DNA of 5,312 nucleotides, from positions 1 through 5,312 of the forward strand of contig JANTHH010000187.1 of NCBI GenBank assembly GCA_024762485.1, in the 5' to 3' direction. Under the pieces are notes generated by a model, which worked only from the letters and a program-made list of their open reading frames with translations, made no database searches and was not told where the DNA came from. Source of the DNA: Chromatiales bacterium (GTDB lineage Bacteria > Pseudomonadota > Gammaproteobacteria > Chromatiales > Chromatiaceae). Positions 4,208 through 5,312 of this stretch are shown here, piece by piece. The position numbers were made by a program, and so were the translations under genes. How positions within the stretch are numbered: position 1 is the first letter of the stretch; every line of letters starts with the position of its first letter.

Positions 4208-5312
4208 TCACCCGCTCACCGTGTCGACATTGCGCTGCAGCCACAGCTCGAAGGCGGCCAGATGCCAGAGCTTGCTGCCGAGGATGCGGGTGTGGTGCAT
4301 CTCCGGCGCAGCCAGCAGCATCTCCACGTAGTCGCGCTGGTACAGGCCACGTTCGCGGCAGGCCTGCGAGTCGAGGATATCGCGCATGAACTCGAGGAAG
4401 CGGCCACGCACGAACTTCAGCGCCGGCATGGGGAAGTAGCCCTTGGGCCGGTCGATCACCCCGTCCGGCACGATGCCCCGGGCAACCCGCTTGAGCAGGT
4501 GCTTGCCCTCGGACTTGAGCTTCAGCTCGGGTGGACAGCGTGCCGCCAGTTCCACCAGTTGATGGTCGAGGAACGGCACCCGCGCCTCCAGCCCCCAGGC
4601 CATGGTCATGTTGTCCACCCGCTTCACCGGATCGTCGACGATCAGCGTGGTGCTGTCGAGGCGCAGCACGGCGTCGAGGAACTCGTCGGCACCCGACTCC
4701 TCCAGCCGCTGGCCGATGTACTCGCCGGTCCAGTCCGCGCCGCGGTAGGCGGGAGAGACCATGCGCAGGAACTCGTCGTGGTCGCGGTCGAAATAATGTT
4801 TGCGAAAGCGCTCCAGGCGACTGCCCTCGGTCTCGTCCATCATCCGTGGATACCAGAAATAACCGCCGAACACCTCGTCGGCGCCCTGGCCGGACTGCAC
4901 CACCTTGATGTGCTTGGAGACCTGCTCGGACAGCAGGTAGAAGGCCACCGCATCCTGACCGAACATGGGCTCGGCCATCACGTCCACCGCCTCGGGCAGG
5001 CGCGGCAGAACCTGATTGTTGGGCACCAGGAACTTGTGATGCTGTGGCCGGTAACGCTCCACCACCTGGTCCGAGTACTCGAACTCGCTGCCCTTCTCCT
5101 CGGGCTGGTCCTCGAAGCCCACCGAGAAGGTGTGCAGGTCGGACACCCCGGCCTCGGCCAGCAGCGCCACCAGCAGGCTGGAATCGAGCCCGCCCGACAG
5201 CAGCACGCCCACCGGCACGTCGGCCACCTCGCTGCGCTTGCGCACCGCCTCGCGCAGGGCGTCGTGGATGGCGTCCACCCACGCCTGCTCGCTGCGCGGC
5301 GTGGACTCGCGG
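4208..5312 (-). CDS. asnO: Asparagine synthase-like amidotransferase, probably N-acetylglutaminylglutamine amidotransferase (C-terminal part)
   Basis: This is the ATP-dependent synthetase domain of a class II glutamine amidotransferase. The visible 367 residues carry the pyrophosphate-binding loop SGGLDSS (39-45 of the fragment), the second ATP motif QSGQGADEVFGGY (139-151), and MAWGLEARVPFLDHQLVELA further on. The stretch GEDQ-free FEDQPEEKGSEFEYSDQVVE, then QHHKFLVP, AVAFYLLSEQVSKHIKVVQS and the C-terminal LGSKLWHLAAFELWLQRNV, resembles the subgroup that makes the osmolyte NAGGN (AsnO, partnered by the ligase/acetyltransferase Ngg) more than true AsnB. The subgroup call is from memory. The N-terminal glutaminase domain with its catalytic Cys2, about 220 residues, lies beyond the right edge; the GTG at 5278 is an internal Val codon, not a start. 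ngg does not follow on the downstream side, where grxD lies, so if present it should be upstream. No clear terminator follows the stop codon. Confidence 0.82.
   Translation of the reverse strand, partial: RESTPRSEQAWVDAIHDALREAVRKRSEVADVPVGVLLSGGLDSSLLVALLAEAGVSDLHTFSVGFEDQPEEKGSEFEYSDQVVERYRPQHHKFLVPNNQVLPRLPEAVDVMAEPMFGQDAVAFYLLSEQVSKHIKVVQSGQGADEVFGGYFWYPRMMDETEGSRLERFRKHYFDRDHDEFLRMVSPAYRGADWTGEYIGQRLEESGADEFLDAVLRLDSTTLIVDDPVKRVDNMTMAWGLEARVPFLDHQLVELAARCPPELKLKSEGKHLLKRVARGIVPDGVIDRPKGYFPMPALKFVRGRFLEFMRDILDSQACRERGLYQRDYVEMLLAAPEMHHTRILGSKLWHLAAFELWLQRNVDTVSG

Noticed and set aside
4164..5282. A 372-codon minus-strand frame overlapping the asnO-like gene
   Set aside because: It is shifted relative to the frame with SGGLDSS and the second ATP motif, and its product is Arg/Gly/Ala-rich filler.

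Overview
The window is GC-rich DNA with strongly G/C-biased third codon positions. It looks like a gammaproteobacterial chromosome, probably a free-living and possibly salt-tolerant member near the Chromatiales/Ectothiorhodospiraceae or Pseudomonas side. That placement rests on gene content: homodimeric-type AceE, the MlaA lipoprotein, RNase T, a CGFS monothiol glutaredoxin, and an asparagine-synthase-like enzyme of the N-acetylglutaminylglutamine amide (NAGGN) type. The lineage is inference. I see no phage, plasmid, transposase, CRISPR, tRNA or rRNA signature.

Layout, left to right. Positions 1-472 (-) are the N-terminal 157 codons of aceE, cut by the window edge. Positions 473-881 are a gene-free stretch upstream of aceE with an A+T island carrying a perfect FNR/Anr-type box (TTGAT-N4-ATCAA, 588-601) and several G+C-rich hairpins. 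Positions 882-1607 (-) are mlaA, the outer-membrane lipoprotein of phospholipid retrograde transport. Positions 1725-2597 (-) are a TraB/GumN-family protein with a signal peptide. Only 18 bp away and divergent is rnt (RNase T, 2616-3278, +), which starts at GTG with no visible Shine-Dalgarno.

Positions 3279-3742 separate the converging 3' ends of rnt and grxD. They hold an intergenic inverted-repeat element (3337-3428), degenerate TGGCCAG-rich direct repeats, a solo second copy of the element's left arm (3612-3637), and a strong intrinsic terminator (3691-3718) for grxD. grxD (3743-4075, -) has a candidate heat-shock (sigma-32-like) promoter just upstream. Positions 4208-5312 (-) are the C-terminal synthetase part of the asnO-like amidotransferase, cut by the right edge.

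The genes are mostly housekeeping: central carbon entry (AceE), envelope lipid asymmetry (MlaA), RNA 3'-end maturation (RNase T), Fe-S cluster trafficking (GrxD) and osmoprotection (AsnO-like). They do not form one pathway. I found no convincing new multi-gene system. The parts worth a second look are regulatory or repetitive: the FNR-type box before aceE, the structured 410-bp leader, the 18-bp traB/rnt divergent junction, the putative sigma-32 promoter of grxD, and the repeat cluster between rnt and grxD.
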